Below are positions 19,187 through 27,311 of a DNA stretch of 64,000 nt, one piece after another (the stretch's first letter is position 1; the number at the start of each line of letters is the position of its first letter). The notes below the pieces were generated by a model, which worked only from the letters and a program-made list of their open reading frames with translations, had not been told where the DNA came from and searched no databases. Origin of the DNA: Ectopseudomonas khazarica (GTDB taxonomy: Bacteria; Pseudomonadota; Gammaproteobacteria; Pseudomonadales; Pseudomonadaceae); contig NZ_SBHZ01000012.1 of the NCBI RefSeq assembly GCF_004521985.1, positions 124,001 through 188,000 on the forward strand. Direction: 5' to 3'. The position numbers were made by a program, and so were the translations under genes.

Positions 19187-21010
19187 ATGCATCCCCGTGT
19201 TGTCGAAGTGACCGACCGTCTTATCCAGCGCAGCCGAGCCACGCGCCAGCGCTACCTCGAGATGATTCGCACGGCGGCCAGCGAAGGGCCGCAGCGTGGC
19301 AAGCTGCAGTGCGCCAACTTCGCCCATGGTGTTGCCGGTTGCAGCGGGCACGACAAGCAGACGCTGCGCCTGATGGATGCGGCCAACGTCGCCATCGTGT
19401 CCGCCTACAACGACATGCTGTCGGCGCATCAGCCGTATGAGCAGTTCCCCGAGCAGATCAAGCAGGCCCTGCGCGAGCTGGGTTCGGTCGGGCAGTTCGC
19501 CGGTGGCGTGCCGGCCATGTGCGACGGCGTCACGCAGGGCGAGCCGGGCATGGAACTGGGTATCGCCAGTCGTGAAGTGATCGCCATGGCCAGCGCGGTG
19601 GCGCTGTCGCACAACATGTTCGATGCCGCGCTGTACCTGGGGGTATGCGACAAGATCGTTCCGGGCCTGCTGATGGGCGCGCTGCGCTTCGGTCACCTGC
19701 CGTCGCTGTTCGTCCCGGCAGGGCCGATGACCTCGGGCCTGTCCAACAAGGAAAAGGCCGACGTGCGGCAGCGCTACGCCGAGGGCAAGGCGAGCCGCGA
19801 CGAGCTGCTCGCGGCGGAGATGGCCGCCTACCACGGGCCGGGCACCTGCACCTTCTACGGCACCGCCAACACCAACCAGTTGTTGATGGAGGTGATGGGA
19901 CTGCATCTGCCGGGCGCCTCCTTCATCAATCCGGGCACGCCGCTGCGTGATGCCCTGACCCGCGAGGCCGCGCAGCAGGTCACGCGCCTGACCCGGCAGA
20001 GCGGCCAGTTCATGCCCATTGGCGAGATCGTCGACGAGCGCTGCCTGGTCAACTCGATCGTCGCCCTGCACGCGACGGGCGGCTCGACCAATCACACCCT
20101 GCACATGCCGGCCATCGCCCGTGCCGCCGGGATTCTGCTGACCTGGCAGGACATGGCCGACCTGTCCGAGGTGGTACCGACCCTGGCGCACGTCTATCCC
20201 AACGGCAAGGCCGACATCAACCACTTCCAGGCCGCCGGCGGCATGGCCTTTCTCATCCGTGAACTGCTGGATGCCGGCCTGCTGCATGAAGAGGTCAATA
20301 CCGTGGCCGGGCGTGGCTTGTCGCGTTACACCCGCGAACCCTTCCTCGAAGCCGGCAAGCTGGTATGGCGTGACGGGCCGGATGCGAGCCTCGAGGAAAG
20401 CGTGTTGCGTCCGGTGGCCCGGCCCTTCTCGGCCGAGGGTGGCCTGCGCCTGATGCAGGGCAACCTGGGGCGTGGGGTGATGAAGGTGTCTGCGGTGGCG
20501 CCGGAGCACCAGGTGGTCGAAGCGCCGGCGCTGGTCTTCGAGGACCAGCTGGAGCTGGTGGAAGCCTTCAAGGCCGGCAGGCTGGAGCGCGATTTCGTTG
20601 CTGTGGTGCGCTTCCAGGGGCCGCGCAGCAACGGCATGCCGGAGCTGCACAAGATGACGCCTTACCTTGGTGTGTTGCAGGACCGAGGCTTCAAGGTGGC
20701 GCTGGTGACGGACGGGCGCATGTCCGGCGCCTCCGGCAAGATCCCGGCGGCCATTCATGTGTGTCCGGAAGCGTTCGACGGCGGGCCGCTGGCGCGGGTG
20801 CGCGATGGCGACGTGCTGCGTGTCGATGGTCGCAGCGGTGAACTGCTCCTGAGAGTCGCAGACGCCGAGCTGGCTTCCCGTGAACTGGCGGCCAGACCGG
20901 CGCCGGCCAGTGGCTGCGGGCGCGAGCTGTTCGCCTTCATGCGTCACAACTTCAGCACGGCGGAGCAGGGCGCCAGCGCCTTCACCGAGAGCCTCGAATC
21001 CTTGACCTGA
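19187..21010 (+). CDS. edd: 6-phosphogluconate dehydratase
   Basis: The 607-residue protein is a full-length IlvD/Edd-family Fe-S dehydratase: ANFAHGVAGCSGHDKQTLRLM, SAYNDMLSAHQPYE, PAMCDGVTQGEPGMELG and GTCTFYGTANTNQ carry the cluster cysteines, and TDGRMSGASGKIPAAIHV is the Edd C-terminal signature. It makes 2-keto-3-deoxy-6-phosphogluconate in the Entner-Doudoroff pathway. A GGAG site precedes the ATG. No glk, gltR or kinase genes follow within the window; the next feature is a repeat. Confidence 0.96.
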   Translation: MHPRVVEVTDRLIQRSRATRQRYLEMIRTAASEGPQRGKLQCANFAHGVAGCSGHDKQTLRLMDAANVAIVSAYNDMLSAHQPYEQFPEQIKQALRELGSVGQFAGGVPAMCDGVTQGEPGMELGIASREVIAMASAVALSHNMFDAALYLGVCDKIVPGLLMGALRFGHLPSLFVPAGPMTSGLSNKEKADVRQRYAEGKASRDELLAAEMAAYHGPGTCTFYGTANTNQLLMEVMGLHLPGASFINPGTPLRDALTREAAQQVTRLTRQSGQFMPIGEIVDERCLVNSIVALHATGGSTNHTLHMPAIARAAGILLTWQDMADLSEVVPTLAHVYPNGKADINHFQAAGGMAFLIRELLDAGLLHEEVNTVAGRGLSRYTREPFLEAGKLVWRDGPDASLEESVLRPVARPFSAEGGLRLMQGNLGRGVMKVSAVAPEHQVVEAPALVFEDQLELVEAFKAGRLERDFVAVVRFQGPRSNGMPELHKMTPYLGVLQDRGFKVALVTDGRMSGASGKIPAAIHVCPEAFDGGPLARVRDGDVLRVDGRSGELLLRVADAELASRELAARPAPASGCGRELFAFMRHNFSTAEQGASAFTESLESLT

Positions 21011-21015
21011 ACAGG

Positions 21016-21086
21016 GGCGGTGGGCAACGCGAAGCGTGTCCACCGCCTGTCCGGATGGTGGATGAAAGACGCGTCATCCACCCGGC
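21016..21086. repeat. Diverged copy of the palindromic REP-like repeat
   Basis: The stretch contains GGTGGATGAAAGACGCGTCATCCACCC preceded by GTGTCCACCGCCTGTCC, matching the 3' half and inner arms of the 83-bp repeat array near 13.8 kb. It lies between the convergent edd and rdgC genes and may help end both transcripts. Confidence 0.75.
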
Positions 21087-21092
21087 GGGTTA

Positions 21093-22013
21093 TCAGATGC
21101 CTTGCGGAATCTCTTCGCCGCCCAGTGCGGTGAACAGCTCCGGGAGGAACTCCACCAGGGTCATCATCATCAGCACGAAGCTGGCATCCTGCTGGGCTAG
21201 GGCGTCATCGCCACCGTCCTGCTCGGCCTGCTCCTGCAGGACGTCCTCGAAGCGCAGGCGCTTGATGGTCAGCTTGTCGTCGAGCACGAACGACAGCTTG
21301 TCCTGCCAGGCCAGCGACAGCTGGGTGACCTGCTTGCCGGTGGACAGGTGCAGCTGGATTTCCTCGCTGGTCAGGTCCTGGCGCTTGCAGCGCACCACGC
21401 CACCGTCTTCATGGGTGTCGCGCAGCTCGCACTCGTCGAGCACGAAGAAGCCTTCGGCGGCACTCTGGTTCTTCAGCCAGTCGGTCAGGGTGGCGGTCGG
21501 TGCTATCTTCACCGACAGCGGGCGTACCGGCAGCGAGCCGATGGCCTCGCGCAGGGTGGAGAGCAGGTCCTCGGCTTTCTTGGCGCTGGCGCTGTCGACC
21601 AGGATCAGGCCCTGCTTCGGCGCGATGGCTGCGAAGGTGCCGGACTTGCGGATGAAGGCGCGAGGCAGGAAGGCCTGGACGATCTCGTCTTTGATCTGAT
21701 CGCGCTCCTTCTTGTACACCTTGCGCATCTGGGTGTTCTCGATCTCGTCGACCTTCTCCTTCAGCGCGTCACGCACCACCGAGCCCGGCAGGATGCGCTC
21801 TTCCTTGCGCGCGCCGATCAGCAGGAAGTCACCGCTGACATGCACCAGCGGGGCATCGGCACCCTTGCCGAAGGGCGCGGTGAAGCCATAGGTGGTCAGC
21901 TCCTGGCTGGCGCAGGGACGGGCCTGTTTGCCGGACAGTGCGGCTTCCAGCGCGTCGGCGTCGAACGGGATGTCCTGAGTGAGGCGGTAGACCAGCAGGT
22001 TACGAAACCACAT
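21093..22013 (-). CDS. rdgC: Recombination-associated protein RdgC
   Basis: The 306-residue product starts with the family signature MWFRNLLVYRLT and continues with RPCASQE, SGDFLL and EFLPELFTALGG, typical of RdgC. RdgC forms ring-shaped dimers on duplex DNA and modulates RecA access. The ATG at 22013 matches the conserved start; upstream in-frame ATGs would add up to 27 unrelated residues. Confidence 0.95.
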   Translation of the reverse strand: MWFRNLLVYRLTQDIPFDADALEAALSGKQARPCASQELTTYGFTAPFGKGADAPLVHVSGDFLLIGARKEERILPGSVVRDALKEKVDEIENTQMRKVYKKERDQIKDEIVQAFLPRAFIRKSGTFAAIAPKQGLILVDSASAKKAEDLLSTLREAIGSLPVRPLSVKIAPTATLTDWLKNQSAAEGFFVLDECELRDTHEDGGVVRCKRQDLTSEEIQLHLSTGKQVTQLSLAWQDKLSFVLDDKLTIKRLRFEDVLQEQAEQDGGDDALAQQDASFVLMMMTLVEFLPELFTALGGEEIPQGI

Positions 22014-22308
22014 GAGCAGGTGACTCTCCATTGGTGTTGAGGTCGCGGGGTGGCGCCATCCATGAACCTTTCCCGCATGAGAAAGGAGGCGCACCGCGAC
22101 GGATGAAGGTGATGGACAGGGATTCGTCCACTCGGCACAGAGCGCGCATTATTCTCCGCTGGCGGGCTCAGGCCAACCCTGACCACGGTGCGTCGAGAAA
22201 ATTCGCTGGTCTCACCTAAGTTCTTGCTGGGCCGGTAAATTTTTTTGCAAAGAGGGCTTGCCAAGGTGCGGATCGCTCTCTAGAATGCGCCCCACTTCGA
22301 GAGCGAAT

Positions 22309-22384
22309 GGGTGGTTAGCTCAGCCGGGAGAGCATCTGCCTTACAAGCAGAGGGTCGGCGGTTCGATCCCGTCACCACCCACCA
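22309..22384 (+). tRNA. tRNA-Val (TAC)
   Basis: The 76-nt sequence folds as a cloverleaf: acceptor GGGTGGT/ACCACCC, D arm GCTC/GAGC, anticodon arm with TAC in the loop CTTACAA, T arm with GTTCGATC, and an encoded CCA end. Confidence 0.97.
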
Positions 22385-22399
22385 ATCTCGCAGTTACGC

Positions 22400-22476
22400 G
22401 CAGCGGTAGTTCAGTCGGTTAGAATACCGGCCTGTCACGCCGGGGGTCGCGGGTTCGAGTCCCGTCCGCTGCGCCA
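22400..22476 (+). tRNA. tRNA-Asp (GTC)
   Basis: The 77-nt sequence has acceptor GCAGCGG/CCGCTGC, anticodon GTC in the loop CTGTCAC, T loop GTTCGAGTC and an encoded GCCA end. It is 15 bp from tRNA-Val and probably in the same transcript. Confidence 0.97.
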
Positions 22477-22664
22477 TTCTTCTCCTCGCTTCATCCCCTC
22501 CTGTGACAATGCTTCGGCGCCCGCCGAATCTCTTCGAAAAAATCCTTTGTTTGCTTGAACTTATGCGCATTGCACGGCTCCTATGCCGTAGCCAGTGATC
22601 GCGGCGTACTGCTAAGCTCGCGCTTTCACACGACGGCCTTCGGGCGCATCTACAAGGAACAAGC

Positions 22665-23399
22665 ATGAAACAGCATCGTTTGGCGGCAGCGGTTGCCCTG
22701 GTGGGCCTGGTGCTTGCCGGTTGCGATTCGCAAACCAGCGAAGTCGAACTCAAGAGCCCCGCGCAGAAAGCCTCCTACGGCATCGGCCTGAACATGGGTC
22801 GCAGTCTGTCCGAGGAAGGCATGGACGATCTGGATTCCAAGGCCGTCGCCCAGGGCATCGAAGACGCGCTGGCGAAGAAGGAGCCGCGCATCAAGGACGA
22901 GGACATGATCGAGGCCTTCTCCTTCCTGCAGAACCGTGCGCAGGAGCGCATGACCGCGCTGAACAAGGAAGCGGCCGAAGCCGGCAAGAAATTCCTCGAA
23001 GAGAACGGCAAGCGTGAAGGTGTCGTGACCACGCCGTCCGGCCTGCAATACGAAGTGATCAAGAAGACCGACGGCGCGCAGCCGAAGGAAAGCGACGTGG
23101 TGACCGTTCACTACGAGGGCAAGCTGACCGATGGCAGCGTCTTCGACAGCTCCGTCGCACGTGGCAGCCCCATCGACCTGCCGGTCGGCGGCGTGATCCC
23201 GGGTTGGGTCGAAGGTCTGCAGCTGATGCACGTGGGTGAGAAGTACAAACTGTACATCCCCAGCGAGCTGGCCTATGGCGAGCAGAGCCCGTCCCCGGCC
23301 ATTCCGGCCAACGCGGTGCTGGTGTTCGACCTGGAGCTGATCGGTATCAAGGATCAGGCGGCAGAACCGGCTGAGCCAGCCGAGCCGGCAGCGCAGTAA
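22665..23399 (+). CDS. FKBP-type peptidyl-prolyl isomerase, lipoprotein (FkpA/Mip type)
   Basis: The 244-residue protein has a lipoprotein signal with lipobox LAGC (cysteine 20), an N-terminal helical dimerisation domain (KASYGIGLNMGRSL to about 110) and a C-terminal FKBP domain (SGLQYEVI, VTVHYEGKLTDGSVFDSS, IPGWVEGLQLM, IPSELAYG). It ends in a short Ala/Glu/Pro repeat (AEPAEPAEP). It would fold proteins at the periplasmic face of a membrane. A strong terminator follows. Confidence 0.94.
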   Translation: MKQHRLAAAVALVGLVLAGCDSQTSEVELKSPAQKASYGIGLNMGRSLSEEGMDDLDSKAVAQGIEDALAKKEPRIKDEDMIEAFSFLQNRAQERMTALNKEAAEAGKKFLEENGKREGVVTTPSGLQYEVIKKTDGAQPKESDVVTVHYEGKLTDGSVFDSSVARGSPIDLPVGGVIPGWVEGLQLMHVGEKYKLYIPSELAYGEQSPSPAIPANAVLVFDLELIGIKDQAAEPAEPAEPAAQ

Positions 23400-23416
23400 C
23401 ACTGCATGGCTTCATG

Positions 23417-23449
23417 ACAACGCCCCGTCTTGACGGGGCGTTGTCGTTT
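23417..23449 (+). terminator. Intrinsic terminator after the FKBP gene
   Basis: A 13-bp inverted repeat (ACAACGCCCCGTC/GACGGGGCGTTGT) is followed by CGTTTC, a short T-rich tail. Confidence 0.8.
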
Positions 23450-23725
23450 CCGGGCCTTGGCTGGCACCTGCAGTGTTACGCTTATGCACATTGTGGGAAA
23501 GGTTCCTAACAAGCGTGCGCTACCCTTGCAAGCTGCTCATGTCAATCGGCAACTCGTTGATTTTCATGGGTTTTATGGGCTGTATAAAAAATGCCCGATC
23601 TGAGCCCAGGCCCCATGCCACGGGGCTTTGATAAGCTTGTCGAAAGTCTTTGCACAGATTTATCCACAGCTTCGGTGGATAAGCGAAGCAAGCCCAGGCA
23701 GCGCCTGGCTTGCCGAGGAGGTCCG

Positions 23726-24157
23726 ATGAAAACCCCGTGGAAACTGACGCGTTACCTGCCGCTGGCGGCCCGTTTTCTTCGTGAGGGGCGGCTGCCTGAG
23801 TTGCTGCGCGCGCTGGGTGACAAGCGCACCCCGCAGGGCCAGCGCTTCGCCGCGCTGAAGGATGACCTGCAGCTGTTGCGCGCGCTGAGCCTGGCCTGGT
23901 TCAAGGGGGAATACCGGCAGATCAGCCGCCAGGCGTTGCTGATGGTGGTCGCCGCGCTGCTGTATTTCATCACCCCGCTGGACGCCATTCCCGACTGGCT
24001 GGTAGGGGTGGGTTTCGTCGATGACCTGGCCGTGCTGGCCTGGGTGATGCGCACCTGGCAGGGGGAACTCGAGGCATTCAAGGCCTGGCGTGCCAGGCAG
24101 GCCCCGGAGAAGCTGGCGCTCATCGAGCACCTGCCGGCCGAGCCGTTGCATTCCTGA
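23726..24157 (+). CDS. DUF1232 (YkvA-type) membrane protein
   Basis: The 143-residue protein carries the DUF1232 signature LMVVAALLYFITPLDAIPDWLVGVGFVDDLAVLAWV, which forms a membrane hairpin. An optimal GAGGAGGT site precedes the ATG at 23726; an upstream in-frame ATG at 23591 lacks one. The family has no settled function. It stands alone between the FKBP gene and the XRE operon. Confidence 0.88.
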   Translation: MKTPWKLTRYLPLAARFLREGRLPELLRALGDKRTPQGQRFAALKDDLQLLRALSLAWFKGEYRQISRQALLMVVAALLYFITPLDAIPDWLVGVGFVDDLAVLAWVMRTWQGELEAFKAWRARQAPEKLALIEHLPAEPLHS

Positions 24158-24300
24158 TCGCGGGCGCTTGTGCGGCGAGACGCGGCGCGCTGCGTGGAGT
24201 GCCTGCACGGATCACGCCCCAGGCGGCTTGGCCCTGTTAAGATGGCCGCTTGCAAGGAAAGGATCGAGGCCATCGGTCCTGCTTTCCAACGGAGAGACTC

Positions 24301-24624
24301 ATGAGTGTGCAAATCATTGCCCGCGATGGTGAGCCGGAGTACGCGGTACTGCCCTGGGCCGATTATCAGGCCCTGCTGCAGGCCGCAGGACACCAGCCTG
24401 CCGTCGAATCTGGTCGCGAACAGCCTGATCCGCAGGCCGTGAGACCCGGGCTCGATCAACTGCGGGCACTGCGTGAAGGCAAGGGACTGACGGCCGAGGC
24501 GCTGGCGCGCAGTGTCGGTATCAGCCCGCACTATCTGGCGATGATCGAGCGTGGCGAGCGTCAACCGGATGCGGCCATCCTGCGCTCCCTGGCATGGTTG
24601 CTGGGGTTGGAGGGCTGGTCTTGA
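24301..24624 (+). CDS. XRE-family helix-turn-helix regulator with Phd-like N-terminal segment
   Basis: The 107-residue protein begins SVQIIARDGEPEYAVLPWADYQALL, which resembles the N-terminal strand-helix unit of Phd/YefM antitoxins or related dimerisation modules. A Cro/C1-type helix-turn-helix follows at about residues 50-105 (LRALREGKGLTAEALARSVGISPHYLAMIERGERQP). It has a GGAGAG site. The stop overlaps the start of the next gene, so it heads a three-gene overlapping operon. Its target is unknown, with autoregulation likely. Confidence 0.82.
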   Translation: MSVQIIARDGEPEYAVLPWADYQALLQAAGHQPAVESGREQPDPQAVRPGLDQLRALREGKGLTAEALARSVGISPHYLAMIERGERQPDAAILRSLAWLLGLEGWS

Positions 24625-24986
24625 GCGTACGTATCAGTCGCCAACACTGGCAGGCGTTGCTTGACGAACTCGATGATGCGCGCCGGCAGCGCCATCTGCT
24701 TACCTACCGGGCGCTGATCGAGCGCCTCGACCTGCCGACACCGGCCATGCAGACCCTGACCGCAGCACTGGAGCATCTGGCGGCGCTGGATGCCCGTGCC
24801 GAACGGCCACTGCGCAGCGCGCTGGTCATCAGCCAGGGGGCCAGCCGTCTGCCGCGTACCGGCTTCTTCGACTGCGTGATGCGCCTGGGGCGCTTCAGCG
24901 GAGCCTCCGATGGTGTGGCGGCCGCATCCTGGCATGCCGCAGAGGTGGTCCGGGTGTTCGAATTCGACTATCCCGTCGATGTCTAG
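24621..24986 (+). CDS. Conserved hypothetical protein in the XRE operon
   Basis: I place the start at the TTG overlapping the previous stop (TTGA), because GGAGGG sits eight bases upstream; this gives 121 residues. The first part is helical and charged (WQALLDELDDARRQRHLLTYRALIERLDLP), and a later segment, PLRSALVISQGASRLPRTGFFDCVMRLGR, looks like a compact alpha/beta core. No family is recognised by eye. Its overlap on both sides says it is coupled to the XRE regulator and the Sel1 protein. Confidence 0.7.
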   Translation: MSVRISRQHWQALLDELDDARRQRHLLTYRALIERLDLPTPAMQTLTAALEHLAALDARAERPLRSALVISQGASRLPRTGFFDCVMRLGRFSGASDGVAAASWHAAEVVRVFEFDYPVDV

Positions 24987-25464
24987 GCTGCTCTGGCAGG
25001 TGCGCGCGCGCCTGGGCTACTGGTTGGCCCGGCGCCTGTTTCACTGGTCGTGGACGTTGCGCCAGCCGCGTCTTTGGCAGTGGATGCAGGGCCAGTACGG
25101 GCGCATGGCCAACCTGGGCGATACCCCGGCGCAAAGCTTCTACGGGCATATCCTGCTGTTTCGCGGTCAGGGCCTCGGTGCGCGCGAGGAGGGGCTGAGG
25201 CTGTTGCGCCTGGCTGCCAGCGGCGGCGACGGCAAGGCCGCTTATCAGCTGGGTGTACAGGCGTTGCAGGGTGACACGCGACAGGCGCCGGACGGTGTGC
25301 AGGCGGTGCGCTGGTGGGAGATGGCGCTGGCGGCTGGCCATCCGCTGGCGGCGCGGCGCCTGAGCCAGGTGTATCTCGACGGCGCACCGGGCGTCACGCC
25401 TGATCGGGCCCTGGCCGAGCACCATGCCGCGCTGGCGCAGGAGACGCAGGCTTCAGCTGGCTGA
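24979..25464 (+). CDS. Sel1-like repeat protein
   Basis: The 161-residue protein overlaps the previous gene by 8 bp. After a basic, tryptophan-rich N-terminus (LFHWSWTLRQPRLWQWM) it has about three Sel1/TPR-like helical pairs (LLRLAASGGDGKAAYQLGVQAL, AVRWWEMALAAGHPLAARRLSQVYL). Sel1 repeats are protein-protein scaffolds. The 3' end overlaps the convergent EAL-CBS-GGDEF gene by 12 bp. Confidence 0.82.
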   Translation: MSRLLWQVRARLGYWLARRLFHWSWTLRQPRLWQWMQGQYGRMANLGDTPAQSFYGHILLFRGQGLGAREEGLRLLRLAASGGDGKAAYQLGVQALQGDTRQAPDGVQAVRWWEMALAAGHPLAARRLSQVYLDGAPGVTPDRALAEHHAALAQETQASAG

Positions 25465-27210
25465 ACCGGCGAGGATGTGCAGGCTGTAGCCGGGCACAGC
25501 CTTGGCGTGGCGCTTGGCTTCGGAGGCGAGTTCCGCCAGGCGCGAGGCGTCGAGCTGCAGGCAGTCTTCCTTGCTCACGTGCACCACGCCGATGGACAGC
25601 GACAGCAGGGCGTATTCCTGGCGCTGGCCGTGACGGTTGTGGGCGACGAAACAGCCGGCCTGCAGGTGTTCTTCGCGGTAGAAGCGGCGGCACTGGCTCT
25701 GGAAGTCCTCGATCAGGCGACCGAGCTTTTCGCGCCAGTCGGTCGAGCCGAGCACCAGCATGAAATCATCGCCCCCGATATGACCGACGAAATCGCGCGC
25801 CGGGTCCACCCGCTCGTTCAGGCACTGTGCCAGGCACAGCAGGACCTCGTCGCCCTTGGCGTAGCCGTAGAGGTCGTTGAAGGGCTTGAAGCTGTCGATG
25901 TCGACATAGCACACCGCCGCTTCCCGCTGTTGTTGCAGCAGCCGGCTCAGGCACTGCTGGATGGGCACGTTGCCCGGTAGCAGGGTCAGCGGGTTGGCAT
26001 GACGCGCCTGCTGCAGCTTCTGTTCGGTGATCAGCTTGAGCACGTCGATCACCCGCCCCAGGCCGAGGTAGCGGCCGCCCTGGATGATGATGAAGTCCTC
26101 TTCGATGCGCTGCCGCGCGCGGCTGGTGAGCAGGCGGCTGACCTTCTGCAGCGATTGCTTCAGTTCCACCGCGAGAAAGTCCTGGCTCATCAGGCGGCTG
26201 ATCGGTTTGCGCGCGAACAGGTCGGTCGCGAACGGCTTCAGCAGCGCTTCGGAGAGCGAATGGCGGTGCACGATACCTACCGGCTGTTGCTGCTCGTCGA
26301 GCACCGCCAGTGAGTTCAGATTGGCCTGGGCACGAAACAGATCCAGCACCTCGGCGATGGCGGTGCGCTGGTCGACGGCGGGCTGCTCGTTGAGCAGGGC
26401 GCTGAGGTCATGGTTGTCCTCGTTGAGGCTGCTGTGCTGAGTGCTCTGCAGCTGTGGCAGCAACTGGCGGGCGTCCCGTGGCGGTTTTTCCTGCGGCCTG
26501 CTCAGCAGGTAGCCCTGCACCAGATCCACCCCCATCTCGGCCAGTACGGTCAGCTCTTCGGTCAGCTCGATGCCCTCGGCGATGACCTGTGCGCGCGAGG
26601 CCTCGGCCATCTTCAGGATCGAGCCGACGAACTCGCGCTTCACCGCGTCCTGGTGGATGCCGTCGATGAAGTGGCGGTCGATCTTCACGTAGTCCGGGCG
26701 CAGCTCGGACCACAGGCGCAGGCTGGAATAGCCGGCGCCAAGGTCGTCCAGGGCGATGGAGAAGCCCATGGCGCGGTAGTGGTGCAGGGCATTGTCGAGC
26801 AGCGCGAAGTCTTCGGTCGGCGACTGCTCGGTGAGTTCGATCACCACCTGGCTGGGCGGTATGCCGAAGGTCTGCAGCAGCTTCAGGGTACGCCCGGGCT
26901 GGTGGCTGGGGTCGAGCAGCGATTCGGGAGACACGTTGAGGAACAGCTTGCCCTCCAGCCCCAGCGCGCTGAAACCCCGGCACGCGCTCTTGCGACAGGC
27001 CATTTCCAGCTCGCTCAGACGGCCGGCATGGCGGGCGACGGCGAACAGGGTCAGGGGCGAGTGCAGCGGGCTGTTGGACGGGCCACGGGTCAGCGCCTCG
27101 TAGCCGAGGATGCGCTGCTCGGAAAGCGAGACGATGGGCTGGAACAGGCTACTGAGGTCGCCGTGAGCGAGGATGTTCCCCAAGGCGCTCAACTGCTCGG
27201 TGACGGTCAT
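25453..27210 (-). CDS. EAL-CBS-GGDEF cyclic-di-GMP protein
   Basis: The 585-residue cytosolic protein runs EAL (about 20-250), tandem CBS (about 275-395), then GGDEF (about 405-575). The phosphodiesterase site looks intact: E38-A-L, N92, E125 in IELTEQ, D155-D156, K176 in VKID, E212 and Q232. The cyclase signature is GGDDF at 479-483, with Asp at the position usually Glu, and no RxxD inhibitory site is visible upstream. I expect a phosphodiesterase whose GGDEF and CBS modules sense nucleotides. It lies 101 bp from prc on the same strand. Confidence 0.93.
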   Translation of the reverse strand: MTVTEQLSALGNILAHGDLSSLFQPIVSLSEQRILGYEALTRGPSNSPLHSPLTLFAVARHAGRLSELEMACRKSACRGFSALGLEGKLFLNVSPESLLDPSHQPGRTLKLLQTFGIPPSQVVIELTEQSPTEDFALLDNALHHYRAMGFSIALDDLGAGYSSLRLWSELRPDYVKIDRHFIDGIHQDAVKREFVGSILKMAEASRAQVIAEGIELTEELTVLAEMGVDLVQGYLLSRPQEKPPRDARQLLPQLQSTQHSSLNEDNHDLSALLNEQPAVDQRTAIAEVLDLFRAQANLNSLAVLDEQQQPVGIVHRHSLSEALLKPFATDLFARKPISRLMSQDFLAVELKQSLQKVSRLLTSRARQRIEEDFIIIQGGRYLGLGRVIDVLKLITEQKLQQARHANPLTLLPGNVPIQQCLSRLLQQQREAAVCYVDIDSFKPFNDLYGYAKGDEVLLCLAQCLNERVDPARDFVGHIGGDDFMLVLGSTDWREKLGRLIEDFQSQCRRFYREEHLQAGCFVAHNRHGQRQEYALLSLSIGVVHVSKEDCLQLDASRLAELASEAKRHAKAVPGYSLHILAGSAS

Positions 27211-27311
27211 GGTGTTCTCGATCTGCCGGAAACGAAGAGGCCGGCTTTTTAGCCGGCCCCTGCATTTCACGACAGTTCGATGACAATTTGATGACGTTCC
27301 CTAATCCCTGA

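Noticed and set aside
19169..21043. A 624-codon minus-strand frame opposite edd.
   Set aside because: It is a shadow of a clear Edd gene, with low-complexity His/Arg-rich sequence.
24301..24986. The XRE gene and its neighbour as a HigBA-type toxin-antitoxin pair.
   Set aside because: The neighbour has no RelE/HigB-like or other recognisable toxin motif, and a third gene is coupled to the pair.
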